Positions 1-9,326 of a DNA stretch of 64,000 bases are shown here, piece after piece. A program made the translations under genes and the position numbers. This DNA comes from Paenibacillaceae bacterium (GTDB taxonomy: Bacteria > Bacillota > Bacilli > Paenibacillales > Paenibacillaceae). The number at the start of each line of letters is the position of its first letter. The stretch's first letter is position 1. The notes beneath the pieces are model-generated. The model made no database searches and was not told the origin of the DNA. It saw only the letters and a list, made by a program, of their open reading frames with translations. The stretch is taken from positions 1 through 64,000 of the forward strand of contig REGQ01000028.1 in assembly GCA_004134985.1 (NCBI GenBank), read 5' to 3'.

Positions 1-265
1 CGAGAACTTAGGGAGGTACTCCTTTTTTATGTGCTCAAAAACCCAGTTGTAGCAAGGGATTTTATTTATGAAATTGATTCGTTTATACAACTTATCCAGA
101 CGTAATCGACGTTTCTCGTGGAATTGTTGCAGTTAATACAACAATTGTGGTGTGAAATGACTTCCTCCAGGTAAAATCATGTATTTTATGCAACAATTCC
201 TCTTTAGCCGCGGATATTAATTAGGATTGTTGTAAGAAATACAACATTAGATCCACTTTCTTTGC
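1..265. repeat. Palindrome-rich intergenic region
   Basis: This stretch holds no convincing gene. It has a perfect inverted repeat, AATTGTTG at 122-129 and CAACAATT at 139-146 with a 9-base spacer. A further GCAACAATT lies at 190-198, and a GTTGT/ACAAC pair at 229-233 and 241-245. The same short words recur three times within 130 bases. From memory, similar CAACAATT-bearing intergenic repeats are common in Paenibacillus genomes, but I cannot confirm that here. It continues off the left edge, so its true extent is unknown. Confidence 0.45.
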
Positions 266-296
266 GAAATGGAATCGTTCCTCTTATATAGTCAAT

Positions 297-316
297 AAAA
301 AAACGCCTGACGGCGT
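297..316 (-). terminator. Intrinsic terminator after the TetR gene
   Basis: On the minus strand a 5-bp G+C-rich stem (ACGCC/GGCGT, loop of four) at 303-316 is followed by a run of seven T. It lies about 50 bases past the stop of the TetR gene and fits as its terminator. The stem is short. Confidence 0.6.
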
Positions 317-367
317 CCTTTAAATTTGATCATGAAGAGATAAACGATCATCTCCCGAATCTTCATA

Positions 368-970
368 TCATTGCTGCTCGTTATGGATTGATCTGCTCAT
401 AGATGCACGAATACCAGCAAGAAACAATTGCACCATCGAGCGCAATGACTCATCAAGGTTCAAACTCATCCCGAAACCGCCGGCCTGCTCCAGCGTGGCG
501 AAACCATGCAGCATGCTTCGCAAGCCACGCACCGCATGCAGCGCCGCATCGCCATCCAGTCCGTACGGATGCAGAAGCCGCACGGTCAAAGCGACAATCT
601 TCCGCCCCGCTTCCGCAAGCTCGGTCTCATCCGGAGCAGCGGCTTTGACACCGGCGGCGTACAGCCCCGGATGTTTCCGTACGAAAGCCACATATACATT
701 GCAGTATGTATGTACCGCGTCATCGAGCGGCATGCCAGCCTCATCGACGTCCGTACGCCTCAACTCATCATACAGCTTTCTAAGTCCCATGACGGCAAGC
801 TGCGCCCTTAAATGCTGCAAGCCGCCAATATGGTTATACAATGACGGCGAACGGACATTAAGCTTCTTCGCAAGCAAAGCCAGCGTAACGGCCTCCAACC
901 CCTGTTCATCGGCAATCAGTGCTGCTGCTGCCAATATGGTGCTCTGATCAAGCCCTGCTCTTGGTGACAT
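368..970 (-). CDS. TetR/AcrR family transcriptional regulator
   Basis: About 200 residues, the usual size for the family. Residues about 5-55 form the TetR helix-turn-helix (LVRSPSLYNH-like recognition region, here NVRSPSLYNHIGGL). The C-terminal part resembles the TetR_C_33-type ligand domain. The start chosen is the ATG at 970, which follows AGAGGAAGAGTGAG; the reading frame stays open further upstream but without a ribosome site. A palindrome (TAACTA, 3 bases, TAGTTA) lies 75-90 bases upstream and is a likely self-operator. The gene follows the thiamine-diphosphate enzyme gene on the same strand, but 400 bases separate them. Its ligand and targets cannot be told from sequence. Confidence 0.88.
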   Translation of the reverse strand: MSPRAGLDQSTILAAAALIADEQGLEAVTLALLAKKLNVRSPSLYNHIGGLQHLRAQLAVMGLRKLYDELRRTDVDEAGMPLDDAVHTYCNVYVAFVRKHPGLYAAGVKAAAPDETELAEAGRKIVALTVRLLHPYGLDGDAALHAVRGLRSMLHGFATLEQAGGFGMSLNLDESLRSMVQLFLAGIRASMSRSIHNEQQ

Positions 971-1044
971 CTCACTCTTCCTCTTTATACTTTCGGCTCC
1001 AGGGCCGCTATATTTTGTTGCGCATTTCTGCTTTTGAAGAAAAC

Positions 1045-1059
1045 TAACTATATTAGTTA
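1045..1059. promoter_or_regulatory. Candidate TetR operator
   Basis: Perfect inverted repeat TAACTA-tat-TAGTTA, upstream of the TetR gene start at 970. A TAATAT hexamer on the minus strand overlaps it and could be a -10 box. TetR-family repressors commonly bind such palindromes over their own promoter, so this is an inferred autoregulatory site. Confidence 0.5.
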
Positions 1060-1228
1060 AAGAATAGCCTATTTTCATTAAATTTGCAACGTCCGTCCAT
1101 CGACATCCGCTGCGGCGCATCTTGCATCGATTTGTTGTTATTGTGCTTGCTGTATGGCAGATACGCCGCCATCACAAGCGCCGGGTGTGAACGAACGGTC
1201 ACCCTCGGCTAACTTGCTGCGGAGAAAT

Positions 1229-1392
1229 GCGGATATCATTGTGCTCCCCTTACTTACTGAACGAGGAATGCGGACATTATTGTGCTCCCCTTACTTACTG
1301 AACGAGGAATGCGGACATTATTGTGTTCCCCTTACTTACCGAACGAGAAAGGCGGACATTATTGCGTTTCCCTTACTTACCGAACGAGGAGA
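1229..1392. repeat. 41-bp tandem repeat, four copies
   Basis: Four head-to-tail units of exactly 41 bases start at 1229, 1270, 1311 and 1352. Units 1 and 2 differ at two positions, units 2 and 3 at four. Each carries CCCTTACTTAC followed by TGAACGAG or CGAACGAG. Unit 4 overlaps the last codons (SSFGK) and the stop of the thiamine-diphosphate enzyme gene, so the gene's tail, including its TAA, is repeated downstream. There are no spacers between units, which rules out a CRISPR. The remaining sequence from 971 to 1228 shows only the TetR promoter region. Confidence 0.92.
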
Positions 1393-3010
1393 GGAATTTC
1401 ACCCGATCTCCCATTGGAGGCACATTGTTGTCGACAAGCGATACTTCGAGGACAGCCGGTCCGCTCAAATTGCGGAACAGGGAAGCCAGTTCATCTGAAT
1501 CAATATCTTCCAAAGCTTCGACCCGATAGCTTGGAATGCCCATCGCCTGCGCCATCGCTGAGATATTAACCGCCTGCTGCTCAAATCTTGCATGGGATCG
1601 CTTGTACTGCAATGTGTGGCCGTGATAGACCATCCCAAGACGCGCGTTATTCATCACGACAAAGAGAATAGGCAGTTCATACTCTTTTGCCGTTAATACT
1701 TCCATGCCGTGCATGAAGAAGCAGCCATCCCCTGTCAGACAGACGACAGGACGTTCCGGTTCAGCCAGTTTCGCGCCAATGGCTGCACCGATTGCGCTGC
1801 CCATCGCGCCAAAGTGTACATTTATATCAAACGTTCCTTCATCATACACCTTCATGTACCGAATCACATACGACATAAATTCACCGATATCTACGGTATA
1901 AAGTGCCGGTGCCGGTAAACTGCACTGCAGTTTGGTAAGCACATTCTGTGAATTATACGCTTCGTCCTGCGGCAAGCTCTCTCGCTCCGGACGTTCGTAT
2001 CCAGTGCGAGACAATCCCAATTCTTTCAACTCATCGATGAGAAATAACAGACTTAAATGAATGTCACCAAGCACGGGAAGATCGACCTCATATTTGCGAT
2101 GAAATACATCCTTGTCGAAATCCAGCTGAATGAAAAATCTGTCCCTCGTCAAATTCAAATTCCAGTTGTTCGTCGCCGTCTCTCCTAGGCTTGAACCGAT
2201 CACCAGTATCGCTTCGCCATCGCCTTCATTGATTAATGCCGAAGCTTGCTCATGGCCTGCAAATCCGAAAACCCCTGCATGCAGGGGGTGATCATCTCTG
2301 AGCAGCCCTTTCGCTTGCGGTGTCGTCACAATCGGCCAATCGAGCATTTCGGCAAGTTCCAGCACGCTCGCCGCACTCTCTCTTGCCCCTTGTCCGACAA
2401 AGATGTAGCCCTTCTTCCTGCTGGCCAGCTCCCGCGCAGCCTGTTTGACCAGCCCCGCATCCGGCACAATCGGTGCCCTCGACGGAAATTCCGGCAGCCG
2501 CGGCGGCTCGATATCCGTCAGTTGCACATCAATAGGAATCGCTACATGCACAGGTCCAGGAACGCCGGACAAAGCGATGCCGACTGCCTTCGTTATTTCG
2601 CCGAGCAGGTCGGCTCCATCCTGTACGGTCACACTATATTTCGTAACTGGACGAAAGATTGGCTCAGCGTTCAGCTCTTGCGAGGCGTTCAGTCCGACCG
2701 TGCCGACCGGAACGGCGCCGGTGATGAACAGCACCGGCAGATGCTCGCGCATTGCGTTGGCCACACCGGTTACCAGATTCGTGCCGCCTGGCCCGCTGCA
2801 TCCGATGCATACGCTCATGCTCCGTGTATATTTGGCGTAAGCAGCGGCCATATATGCCGCTGCTCCTTCATGTTTGGTCACTACAGGGGTTATCTGCTCC
2901 AGTTCATACAATTCATTATAAATGCCATTGACCGAACCGGCCGGGATACCAAAGATATAACGAACTCCCCCGGATATCAAATAATCTAGTACAGCGCGTG
3001 CAGCTTTCAA
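1373..3010 (-). CDS. Thiamine-diphosphate enzyme, acetolactate synthase-like
   Basis: 545 residues, the normal size for the acetolactate synthase/pyruvate oxidase/benzoylformate decarboxylase superfamily. The N-terminal pyrimidine-binding domain carries the catalytic glutamate (VTKHEGAAAYMA, about residue 48), then a central domain, then the C-terminal diphosphate-binding domain with GDG and, 26 residues later, NN (LTGDGCFFMHGME...MNN). The start is TTG after GAGGGGGATTTAAAA. No small regulatory subunit gene is adjacent, so an ilvB role in branched-chain synthesis is not supported; a catabolic or other 2-ketoacid function is as likely. The stop codon sits inside the 41-bp tandem repeat. Confidence 0.85.
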   Translation of the reverse strand: MKAARAVLDYLISGGVRYIFGIPAGSVNGIYNELYELEQITPVVTKHEGAAAYMAAAYAKYTRSMSVCIGCSGPGGTNLVTGVANAMREHLPVLFITGAVPVGTVGLNASQELNAEPIFRPVTKYSVTVQDGADLLGEITKAVGIALSGVPGPVHVAIPIDVQLTDIEPPRLPEFPSRAPIVPDAGLVKQAARELASRKKGYIFVGQGARESAASVLELAEMLDWPIVTTPQAKGLLRDDHPLHAGVFGFAGHEQASALINEGDGEAILVIGSSLGETATNNWNLNLTRDRFFIQLDFDKDVFHRKYEVDLPVLGDIHLSLLFLIDELKELGLSRTGYERPERESLPQDEAYNSQNVLTKLQCSLPAPALYTVDIGEFMSYVIRYMKVYDEGTFDINVHFGAMGSAIGAAIGAKLAEPERPVVCLTGDGCFFMHGMEVLTAKEYELPILFVVMNNARLGMVYHGHTLQYKRSHARFEQQAVNISAMAQAMGIPSYRVEALEDIDSDELASLFRNLSGPAVLEVSLVDNNVPPMGDRVKFLSSFGK

Positions 3011-3212
3011 TTTTAAATCCCCCTCTCAAATTCATGCCGCTCCAGACGGAGCAAGCGCAAACGACTTCACCGTCCCCGGACGGAGAAGCGTTCGTATCGC
3101 CGCGAACTATAAGCCGGCAACTTACAACATTTATAGTAGGGGGTCATCAGGTTGCATTTGGCGCACATTAGGCAACATTAGGTATAAATAAGTTGCAATT
3201 CAGGCTCTGGCT

Positions 3213-6026
3213 CTAGCGAGTTTTGACACGCATTAGCAGCAGCTCTGTCAATTCTGTCGCAGAATTCGGCTGGCCGAAATAATAGCCCTGCATATCGCTG
3301 CAGCCTTTGGAAAGCAGAAAATCAATTTGAGCCTGATTTTCAACCCCTTCGGCAATGACATCCAGCTTCAGGTTTTGAGCCAGCGTAATAATTGTCGTCG
3401 TAATCGCAGCATTCTCGTAATCCTCGGCAACATCCTTCAGAAAAGAGCGATCGATCTTCAATGTAGTAATCGGGAATCGCTTCAAATATCCGAGCGATGA
3501 GAATCCAGTCCCAAAGTCGTCTATCGCGATTTTAATACCGGACTCCTTGAACTGCTCCATCGTCTTCAATGTGCCTTCTGTATTTTTGATAATCACATTT
3601 TCTGTCAATTCCAGCTCCAGACATCCCGGCGACAACCCTGTCTCCTCCAATATGCTGTTCACAATATGGAGCAAATTGCGCTGCTCAAATTGCCTTGCCG
3701 AAATGTTTACAGAGACGCCCAGATTCGTGAATCCAAGACCGTGCCACACTTTCAACTGCTGGCATGCGCCCCGAAGCACCCATTCACCGATAGGAATGAT
3801 CAGACCTGTTTCCTCTGCAATGGAAATAAATTCACCCGGCAGCACCATTCCCCGCTCTGGGTGATTCCAGCGAACGAGGGCCTCCACTCCGGTAATCTCT
3901 TCCGTATGATAATTAAACTTGGGCTGATAATAAATGACAAACTCGTTCTGATCAACCGCGCGGTACAAAGCGCTGACGAACTTAACGCCTTCCAGCGTCT
4001 GTCTATCCATGCCCGAGGTGTAAAATTGATAATTGTTGCCTGTCAGTTCCTTCGACTTGTACATCGCTGTATCGGCGTTCATGATCAGTATTTCTTCGGA
4101 ATCGCCGTCGTAGGGAAAGATGCTGATCCCAATGCTCGTTTTAATAAAAACTTCATTCCCTTTCAGGTCAAAAGGCCGCGAGAAAGCTTCCAGCACACGT
4201 TCAGCAACGACGATTACCTCCTCCTCGCTTTGAACGCTGGGCAGAATAATGGTGAATTCATCTCCACCTTGTCTGGAGACAGTAGCACCCTTGCCCACGC
4301 ATGCGCTGAGCCTGCGCGCCACTTCCTCAAGCAGAAGATCGCCGTAGCTGTGCCCGAGCGTATCGTTGATCATCTTGAACCGGTCAAGATCAAGGAAAAA
4401 CACAGCGAGCTTCTCCCCATGAATTTGGGCATATGCCAGCCCCTGATTCAGACGGTCCTTGAGCAGCACCCGATTCGGCAAGTTTGTCAGACTATCGTAG
4501 TAGGCATGGTATTTGATCTTTTCCTCCATCACCTTGCGTGTCGTGATATCCTTGAACGTGACGACATACCCTACAATTAACCCGTCCTCTTTAATGGAGG
4601 AGACGACATACTCAACTGGAAAGCGCGAGCCGTCCTCTCTGAAAAACTGCTCATCCGTATCATATTCGGTGTTATTATTTTCAATATAGGAGGCGAACGC
4701 CGGCTGCTCATCCAATTGAAATGATGTAATGCGGTTAAAGATGCCGTTGTAGGATTGACCGATCAAATCCTCTTTGTTGTTATATCCCAGCATATTGGCG
4801 GCGGCCGGATTGCAGAAAGTGATGCTGCCCTCTCGATCCAGGCCAAAAATCCCTTCACCGGCAGAATTCAGAATCAGCTCTTTCTCCCGGCTGATGCGCT
4901 GCAGCCCCTTCACGGCATTTTCCAGCTCGGTGTTCTTCTCCAGCAGCTCAGAGGTGCGTTCCTCGATAATTAGCTCCTGCTTCTCCATATAAAGCAAGTT
5001 GGACAATACCGAAGCCGCCGTGTCGACGATGGATTGAGCAAGCTGCATGCTGGCCTGGGAGTAGACCCGTCCTTTTTCTTGAAGGTTGACGACAGCAATC
5101 GTGCCCAGCACTTGTCCGATCGATACCATCGGCATCATGAATATGCCTTTAATGCCGAATCTTCGGCAGGCGTCATGATTTGGTCGGGGATCAGCCATTA
5201 CATCCGGCACCAGCACCGACTTCTTCGTGCGGATAACCTCCTGGAACATCTGATCCTTGCTATGGTCGATCTTGATTTTACTGTGCGTCTTCATCCAGTC
5301 CTCTTCCGTCCAATCGCTGCCTTTGCTAAGCCGGGCCGGCTTAATTCTTCGTCCAGCCAACGGGTCGAGCAAATGAGCCCCGATATTGGAGTTGTCGAGC
5401 ACCCGTCCAATGTAGCTGAAGCACTTGTCCAGAACTTCCTGCAGCGATGAGCACATCGACAAGTCTCTGGATACGTCAAGCAGCAGTTGCTTCTCCGCAA
5501 TTAGATTTTCCTTGCGTGTCAGGTCATTGGCGTTGCGAATCGCGACTGCTGCCATGTTGACGTATGCTTCAACCGTCTGAATTTCGGAATCGGTCAGATT
5601 CATCGGAATTCCGTAATCGAACAGGAACACAAGTCCGAACAATTCCCCTTCATAGGAAATCGGCCCTACCAGCAAAGATTTAATCTGAAATGAGGCGAGT
5701 GCTTGGGGATCAGGCCGTTGATCGGCAGAAGTATCAGGAATATAGATCATTTTGCCTGTTTCGATGACTTCCTTCGCCAGGTAATCCTGCTCTGGACTAA
5801 TTACGTGCATATCGAGCGTCATGCCATTGATAACCTCAGGCTTGCCAACGTAGCCTCTGAAAGTTCCGTCACCTTGCGGCAAATAAATACCCACCGAATC
5901 GCATGTCACAATTTCTTCGGAAATGGCGGTCACAACATGGCGGAGAACTTCCTGCAGTTCTAAGTTCGTGTTGATTAATTTTGTAATATTGGCCAGGCGA
6001 GAATATCTCGTTTGCTCTTTGGACAT
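3213..6026 (-). CDS. GAF-GAF-PAS-GGDEF-EAL cyclic-di-GMP protein
   Basis: 937 residues in five domains: GAF (about 15-165), second GAF (about 190-345), PAS (about 375-490, after a short coiled coil), GGDEF (about 510-670) and EAL (about 685-930). The GGDEF motif is intact (RQGGDEFTI) and so is the EAL motif (VEALVRW), with the downstream FGTGFSSLGYL and DVIAEGVE motifs. Both cyclase and phosphodiesterase activity are therefore possible, which is usual for such hybrids. There is no membrane segment, so it should sense a cytoplasmic signal. The start ATG follows a G-rich ribosome site (GGGGGGG). It appears to be a single-gene unit. Confidence 0.93.
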   Translation of the reverse strand: MSKEQTRYSRLANITKLINTNLELQEVLRHVVTAISEEIVTCDSVGIYLPQGDGTFRGYVGKPEVINGMTLDMHVISPEQDYLAKEVIETGKMIYIPDTSADQRPDPQALASFQIKSLLVGPISYEGELFGLVFLFDYGIPMNLTDSEIQTVEAYVNMAAVAIRNANDLTRKENLIAEKQLLLDVSRDLSMCSSLQEVLDKCFSYIGRVLDNSNIGAHLLDPLAGRRIKPARLSKGSDWTEEDWMKTHSKIKIDHSKDQMFQEVIRTKKSVLVPDVMADPRPNHDACRRFGIKGIFMMPMVSIGQVLGTIAVVNLQEKGRVYSQASMQLAQSIVDTAASVLSNLLYMEKQELIIEERTSELLEKNTELENAVKGLQRISREKELILNSAGEGIFGLDREGSITFCNPAAANMLGYNNKEDLIGQSYNGIFNRITSFQLDEQPAFASYIENNNTEYDTDEQFFREDGSRFPVEYVVSSIKEDGLIVGYVVTFKDITTRKVMEEKIKYHAYYDSLTNLPNRVLLKDRLNQGLAYAQIHGEKLAVFFLDLDRFKMINDTLGHSYGDLLLEEVARRLSACVGKGATVSRQGGDEFTIILPSVQSEEEVIVVAERVLEAFSRPFDLKGNEVFIKTSIGISIFPYDGDSEEILIMNADTAMYKSKELTGNNYQFYTSGMDRQTLEGVKFVSALYRAVDQNEFVIYYQPKFNYHTEEITGVEALVRWNHPERGMVLPGEFISIAEETGLIIPIGEWVLRGACQQLKVWHGLGFTNLGVSVNISARQFEQRNLLHIVNSILEETGLSPGCLELELTENVIIKNTEGTLKTMEQFKESGIKIAIDDFGTGFSSLGYLKRFPITTLKIDRSFLKDVAEDYENAAITTTIITLAQNLKLDVIAEGVENQAQIDFLLSKGCSDMQGYYFGQPNSATELTELLLMRVKTR

Positions 6027-6357
6027 GGATGAACCCCCCCGTTAAATCGCCATTTTATAGTATGTACACTGGTTCCTTGTCTGTTATCTGATTCGACAAA
6101 TCCTCTTCAAATCCTTCTCATTTTTTGATATTGTGTGGAATGAATTCCCAATAATCATTAAGAACTACTTGCCTTAAATTGATATAGGCCACTGGTCTTT
6201 AGTTCATTGTGCCGATGTCTCCAGACCTGCGATATGCTTTTCCCTCCTTTATACCCGACTGTAGATCGAAAGTCGGTTTCTCACAGCCTCTTTTTTTGAT
6301 AAGATGAATTATGCAGTCATGTCGGGGTGCATGGATTGAACAGAATGGAGATGTGGT
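6027..6357. other. Intergenic region between divergent genes
   Basis: 331 bases between two genes that point away from each other, so it should hold a promoter in each direction. A TATAAA-like hexamer about 30 bases before the cyclic-di-GMP gene may be its -10 box. I see no convincing -35 partner, terminator, riboswitch or small gene. Confidence 0.4.
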
Positions 6358-7167
6358 ATGGATCAAATCATTGAATTATTAAAATATGCTTTTCTGGGCA
6401 TTCTGCAGGGAGCGACCGAACCAATCCCAATTTCATCGAGTGGTCATTTGATTATCGCTCAAGAGCTGCTCGGGATACATATCGAAGGACTCAGCTTTGA
6501 GATTCTCGTTAACTTTGCTTCATTAATAGCCGTACTCTATGTTTTTCGTAAAGATATCATTCGTGTCATTGCCAATAGCTGGCGTTTTTTACGGACACGG
6601 GACCACGATGCCAAGAGCGATTTCATGTTTGCCGTCTATGTGGTTGCCGGTTCAGTTCCCACGGCCCTTATCGTATTCCTGCTGGGCGATGCGGTTGGCC
6701 ATTTGAAAAGTACGAAAATGATCGGATTTACCCTGCTTCTCACGGGGATTGCCTTATGGCTCATCCGCAATCTCCGAGGCAAGAAAGCAGATGGCGATCT
6801 GAAGTTAAAGGATGCCATTCTCGTCGGAATCGCGCAAGGCATCGCGATTTTGCCCGGCATCAGCCGCTCAGGATCGACAATTGTCGCTTCCATGGCTGCG
6901 GGGATGAAAAGAGATACCGCACTGCGCTACTCCTTCTTCCTCTATATACCTGTCAGCTTCGGCGCAATGATACTGTCTGTTAAAGATATGGCCGCCGATC
7001 CCGGATTGTCGGAGAAGATACTTCCTTATTCCGTCGCATTCCTATGCTCGCTTGTCGCCTCCCTCATCGCCTTGCGCTGGTTTATCGGCATTATGGCGAA
7101 AGGCAACCTGCTTGGCTTTGCCATCTACTGCTGGATTGTCGGCACGGCAGTGCTTATCTTTCTATAA
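6358..7167 (+). CDS. uppP: Undecaprenyl-diphosphate phosphatase UppP (BacA)
   Basis: 269 residues, the normal BacA/UppP length, with about eight hydrophobic segments. It carries both family signatures: GATEPIPISSSGHL near residue 18 and PGISRSGSTI near residue 167, which supply the active-site residues facing outward. The enzyme hydrolyses undecaprenyl diphosphate to recycle the lipid carrier for cell-wall synthesis, and extra copies give bacitracin resistance. The first motif reads EPIPISSS where EFLPISST is commoner, a mild variation. The start is the ATG after GGAGATGTGGT. It stands alone, with no neighbouring bacitracin transporter. Confidence 0.95.
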   Translation: MDQIIELLKYAFLGILQGATEPIPISSSGHLIIAQELLGIHIEGLSFEILVNFASLIAVLYVFRKDIIRVIANSWRFLRTRDHDAKSDFMFAVYVVAGSVPTALIVFLLGDAVGHLKSTKMIGFTLLLTGIALWLIRNLRGKKADGDLKLKDAILVGIAQGIAILPGISRSGSTIVASMAAGMKRDTALRYSFFLYIPVSFGAMILSVKDMAADPGLSEKILPYSVAFLCSLVASLIALRWFIGIMAKGNLLGFAIYCWIVGTAVLIFL

Positions 7168-7373
7168 GAATAAATGATTACATGCATTGTTTCACTAAGC
7201 CATCAAGACCAGTACAGTACAAGCTCTGCCTGGCACCCCGACATCTTCTTTCATGCGAACGACTTCGCTTTCCTCTGGACAGAGAAACCGTTCGCATTTT
7301 GCTTCGAAACCAGTTGAAGCAATTAGCGTATTACACATTAGGTTTACCAAATTTTCCAGAGGAGGAAGAATGA

Positions 7374-9077
7374 ATGAAGAAGTACGTTGCTTCCATCGTA
7401 GCAATTCTATTATTACTGACCGCAGTCCCAGCATTCGCAGCCAATGAAGTGATCGCCGTTAACGTTCAGATTAATGACAAAGCCCTCCAATTCCCCGATG
7501 CACAACCTCATGAGCGCAACGGTATCCCAATGGTGCCAATCCGCACCGCAGCAGACAACCTTGGCCTTGATGTTTCCTTTGATTCGAAGACGCGGGATAT
7601 CGTGCTGGAAGGTCCTGGCGTACATATTGCTTTTACAACAGGCTCATCGGTAGCGAACGACGGCGATGCTCGCCTTTCATTCGATACCCCGGCCATAACG
7701 GTTAAGAACCGGGTGTATGTGCCGCTTGCATTCTTCGAGAAAGTGCTCGGTCTGACAACCTCCTATGACACTGCCACGAAGACAGCTTCTATCGCTGCTA
7801 TGCCGGTTGCACCAGAGACGACTGTCGAGCACGTTGTCTCCCTGCTGCAAGAAGGCAAGCATCAGCAGTTGGCAGATCGCTATTTTGCAGACAACCTGAA
7901 ACAAATAATTTCCATGGACGAACTGGATGCTGTCTGGAAGCAGATTACTGCTACAGCCGGCAGCTATATTGAGATCATCGATGTTTACCAAGCGATGATG
8001 GATGAGAATATCGAGCTTACCGAAGCGCATCTAAAGTTTGAAAAAGCGAATTTCAAGCTGGTTTATCCCACCGACAACAACGGAAAATTCATGGATCTGA
8101 AGCTTATGCCACTTCCCATAGAGGCGGAGAAGCCTCAAGAGGTTGTTGAGGAGGAAATTGTCATCGGCAAAGGAACTGCCTATGAGCTCGGAGGGACGCT
8201 GACCCTGCCGAAAAACGTCAATGGGCCTGTACCCGCCATCGTGCTCGTGCATGGTTCAGGACCGAACGACCGTGATGAGACCGCCTTCGGTTTCAAACCT
8301 TTCCGCGATATCGCCTATGGATTGGCTAAACAAGGTGTCGCCGTACTGCGCTATGATAAGCGCACCTACGCTCATGCGAACAGCTTTACACCAGAAGACG
8401 CTAAGAAAATAACGGTCAAGGAAGAAACCGTCGATGACGCGATATTGGCCGGAAAGCTGCTGAAAAGCGATAAGCGGATCGATTCGACACAAGTGTATCT
8501 CGCAGGCCACAGCCTTGGCGGTATGCTTGCGCCGCGAATTGATGCCGAAGGCGGCGATTTCGCCGGTCTTGTGCTGATCGCCGGTTCACCGCGAACGCTG
8601 TGGGAAATCATTCACGACCAGGGGCTGGACGCGGTAGCAGCGATGGATGCCAATCATCCTGCGCGCCCGGCCACAGAAGCTTGGCTGGCAAGCGAATATG
8701 CCAAAGCCAAATCGATTGCCGACATGTCTGCTGCCGAAGCCGCCAAAACAACTGCATTCGGCATTCCCGCAATATACTTCAAGGAAATGGACAGCCATAG
8801 CACAGCAGATTATGCAGCCAAACTGACCAAGCCGGTGCTTGTACTGCAAGGAGAAACCGACTTCCAGGTTTACGCAGACAAGGATTATGTACGCTGGCAG
8901 GAGCTGTTCAAAGGCAAAACAAACGCAAGCTTTAAACTGTATCCCAACATGAACCACTTCCTCGTCGAATACGACGGCCCAGGCGCTGGTACAACCAAGG
9001 AATATTTGGCGCCAGGCCTGGTTTCGCCAAAGTTAATCGATGATATTGCAAGCTGGATATTGAAACTCCAGAAGTAG
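7374..9077 (+). CDS. Secreted stalk-domain/DUF3887/alpha-beta hydrolase fusion
   Basis: 567 residues. A signal peptide (MKKYVASIVAILLLL, likely cut after AFA) is followed by a copper-amine-oxidase N-terminal-like stalk domain (about 30-145, with PMVPIR and NRVYVPLAF repeats). Then comes a DUF3887-like region (about 150-240) and an alpha/beta hydrolase (about 265-567). The hydrolase has VLVHGSGPNDRDE for the oxyanion region, GHSLGG as nucleophile (Ser near 380), and a C-terminal Asp and His (NMNHF). The stalk domain is a wall-associated module common in Paenibacillus. The substrate, an ester or peptide, cannot be named. Start: ATG after GAGGAGGAAGA. Confidence 0.85.
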   Translation: MKKYVASIVAILLLLTAVPAFAANEVIAVNVQINDKALQFPDAQPHERNGIPMVPIRTAADNLGLDVSFDSKTRDIVLEGPGVHIAFTTGSSVANDGDARLSFDTPAITVKNRVYVPLAFFEKVLGLTTSYDTATKTASIAAMPVAPETTVEHVVSLLQEGKHQQLADRYFADNLKQIISMDELDAVWKQITATAGSYIEIIDVYQAMMDENIELTEAHLKFEKANFKLVYPTDNNGKFMDLKLMPLPIEAEKPQEVVEEEIVIGKGTAYELGGTLTLPKNVNGPVPAIVLVHGSGPNDRDETAFGFKPFRDIAYGLAKQGVAVLRYDKRTYAHANSFTPEDAKKITVKEETVDDAILAGKLLKSDKRIDSTQVYLAGHSLGGMLAPRIDAEGGDFAGLVLIAGSPRTLWEIIHDQGLDAVAAMDANHPARPATEAWLASEYAKAKSIADMSAAEAAKTTAFGIPAIYFKEMDSHSTADYAAKLTKPVLVLQGETDFQVYADKDYVRWQELFKGKTNASFKLYPNMNHFLVEYDGPGAGTTKEYLAPGLVSPKLIDDIASWILKLQK

Positions 9078-9110
9078 CAAGCGCAGCAGGCAATGACATC
9101 CCCATAATGC

Positions 9111-9150
9111 AGCGGCTCCCCGACATCCAACCGGATCTCAGGGAGCCGCT
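9111..9150 (+). terminator. Hairpin after the secreted hydrolase gene
   Basis: A perfect 10-bp stem (AGCGGCTCCC at 9111-9120, GGGAGCCGCT at 9141-9150) with a 20-base loop begins about 33 bases past the stop codon. Only a short TTTGC follows, so termination may be weak or the hairpin may protect the mRNA 3' end. Confidence 0.55.
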
Positions 9151-9246
9151 TTGCTAAGGGGGGGAACTTGTTCGGATTGCAGAGTCCTCTAAACGAATTC
9201 CACCGCTCGTGAAGTCCAGACAACCGCACGCTCCTATGGGGTCAAG

Positions 9247-9297
9247 AAAAAAAGTGCCGCTCATCCGGATGATCCCCGTCATGAACTACACTTTTTT
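9247..9297. terminator. Bidirectional terminator between convergent genes
   Basis: AAAAAAAGTG at 9247-9255 pairs with CACTTTTTT at 9289-9297 around a loop that can itself pair (TCATCCGGATGA). The A-run and T-run make it usable in both directions. It separates the plus-strand hydrolase from aguB on the minus strand. Confidence 0.65.
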
Positions 9298-9326
9298 AGG
9301 CAGCCGCCAGGCTCATATACTTCTGA

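Noticed and set aside
1229-1392. Possible CRISPR array
   Set aside because: The units are adjacent with no spacers, and there are no cas genes in the window.
1154-1498. Plus-strand frame with a repeated peptide
   Set aside because: The peptide repeat simply reflects the 41-bp tandem DNA repeat read in changing frames; 41 is not a multiple of three and no ribosome site is present.
2272-2287. Perfect 16-base palindrome CCCCTGCATGCAGGGG
   Set aside because: It is inside the thiamine-diphosphate enzyme coding sequence and encodes ordinary conserved-looking residues (HPLHAG). Most likely chance.
1373-3010. Naming the thiamine-diphosphate enzyme ilvB
   Set aside because: No ilvN or other branched-chain synthesis gene is adjacent, and several enzymes of this superfamily share the same motifs.
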